Below are positions 12,537 through 12,728 of a stretch of 12,728 nt of DNA, piece after piece. A program made the position numbers and the translations under genes. The notes beneath the pieces are model-generated. The model was given only the letters and a program-made list of their open reading frames with translations, made no database searches and had not been told where the DNA came from. Location of the stretch: assembly GCA_036639135.1 (NCBI GenBank), contig JAVWJE010000061.1, positions 1 to 12,728 of the forward strand, written 5' to 3'. Source of the DNA: Carnobacterium_A sp036639135 (GTDB lineage: Bacteria > Bacillota > Bacilli > Lactobacillales > Carnobacteriaceae). Positions within the stretch are counted from its first letter, which is position 1. Each line of letters opens with the position of its first letter.

Positions 12537-12728
12537 TATCCCGACTCCTTTCTATTTGAGCAAGACGGTACCATAGAAACTGGATTTCTGGCTTTTTTTC
12601 AATTATTTCTTGATACGTAATTGCGGGCGTTTCTTTTAAAAGCTGTTTTATTTCAGTTAACTTATTTTACGGTAATACAGTATTAAGGTCAAATAAAGGA
12701 TCCATAATGCTTATTTCAATGATGTGTT
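12514..12728 (-). pseudogene. ypbB: 3' end of a ypbB-like gene with an in-frame stop
   Basis: Reading the minus strand from the window edge, one frame gives HIIEISIMDPLFDLNTVLP, then TAA (12667-12669), and continues open for 50 codons to a TAA at 12514-12516, inside the recQ start region. The second part (LTEIKQLLKETPAITYQEII, then about 28 residues ending in DSDESGKD) looks like a genuine protein end: helical, and shaped like the C-terminal helix-turn-helix of YpbB-type proteins. It overlaps recQ by 23 bases, as expected for the gene that precedes recS in B. subtilis. No ATG, GTG or TTG near the break offers a restart. Either the gene has a nonsense mutation, the sequence has an error, or the protein truly ends at 12667. 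The family assignment rests mainly on position. Confidence 0.5.

Noticed and set aside
1..12728. CRISPR array, prophage, insertion sequence or defence gene cluster
   Set aside because: No regular repeat-spacer pattern, no transposase or integrase frames and no defence domains are present; apart from 5045-6060 the window is housekeeping DNA.

Overview
The window is about 12.7 kb of AT-rich, chromosome-like DNA from a low-GC Firmicute, most likely a lactic acid bacterium of the Carnobacterium/Enterococcus type (Lactobacillales). The evidence is the four-domain S1 protein, a HBsu-like HU, the YpiA/YpiB(ReoY) pair, strong AGGAGG-type ribosome binding sites, many extended -10 promoters and hairpin-plus-U-tract terminators. 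The genus is an inference from gene content and order, not from a database match.

All genes but one lie on the minus strand. In transcriptional order (right to left) they are: the 3' end of a ypbB-like gene that carries an in-frame stop; a short RecQ/RecS-type helicase; a YpbE-like membrane LysM protein; cmk (CMP kinase); rpsA (ribosomal protein S1); der (double GTPase); hup (HU); ypiA (TPR protein); ypiB/reoY; dapB; cca; and a small acidic protein of unknown function. Bacillus subtilis has the same relative order (ypbB-recS-ypbE ... cmk-ypfD ... engA ... hbs ... ypiA-ypiB ... dapB ... cca), with respiratory, tryptophan and sporulation genes in between. Here the conserved core is brought close together.

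Most genes form short units bounded by visible terminators. The ypbB/recQ/LysM group ends at a 32-bp perfect palindrome in front of cmk. cmk, rpsA, hup, ypiA-ypiB and dapB-cca each have their own terminator, and dapB-cca overlap by ATGA. Together the genes serve translation and ribosome biogenesis (rpsA, der, cca), nucleotide supply (cmk), nucleoid and DNA repair (hup, recQ), and cell wall and lysine supply (dapB, ypiB/reoY, possibly the LysM protein).

The non-syntenic part is 5045-6060. It holds one plus-strand gene of unknown function (5448-5759), a structured AT-rich upstream region, and downstream a folded element (5846-5918) followed by a plus-strand terminator (6006-6039) that could be a small RNA. 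This block, the multi-site control region of the small acidic protein (599-728) and the nonsense codon in the ypbB-like gene are the main points for follow-up. The rest is an ordinary housekeeping region. The intergenic stretch 6388-6677 holds the hup promoter and otherwise only AT-rich sequence, with no gene and no convincing terminator for der.
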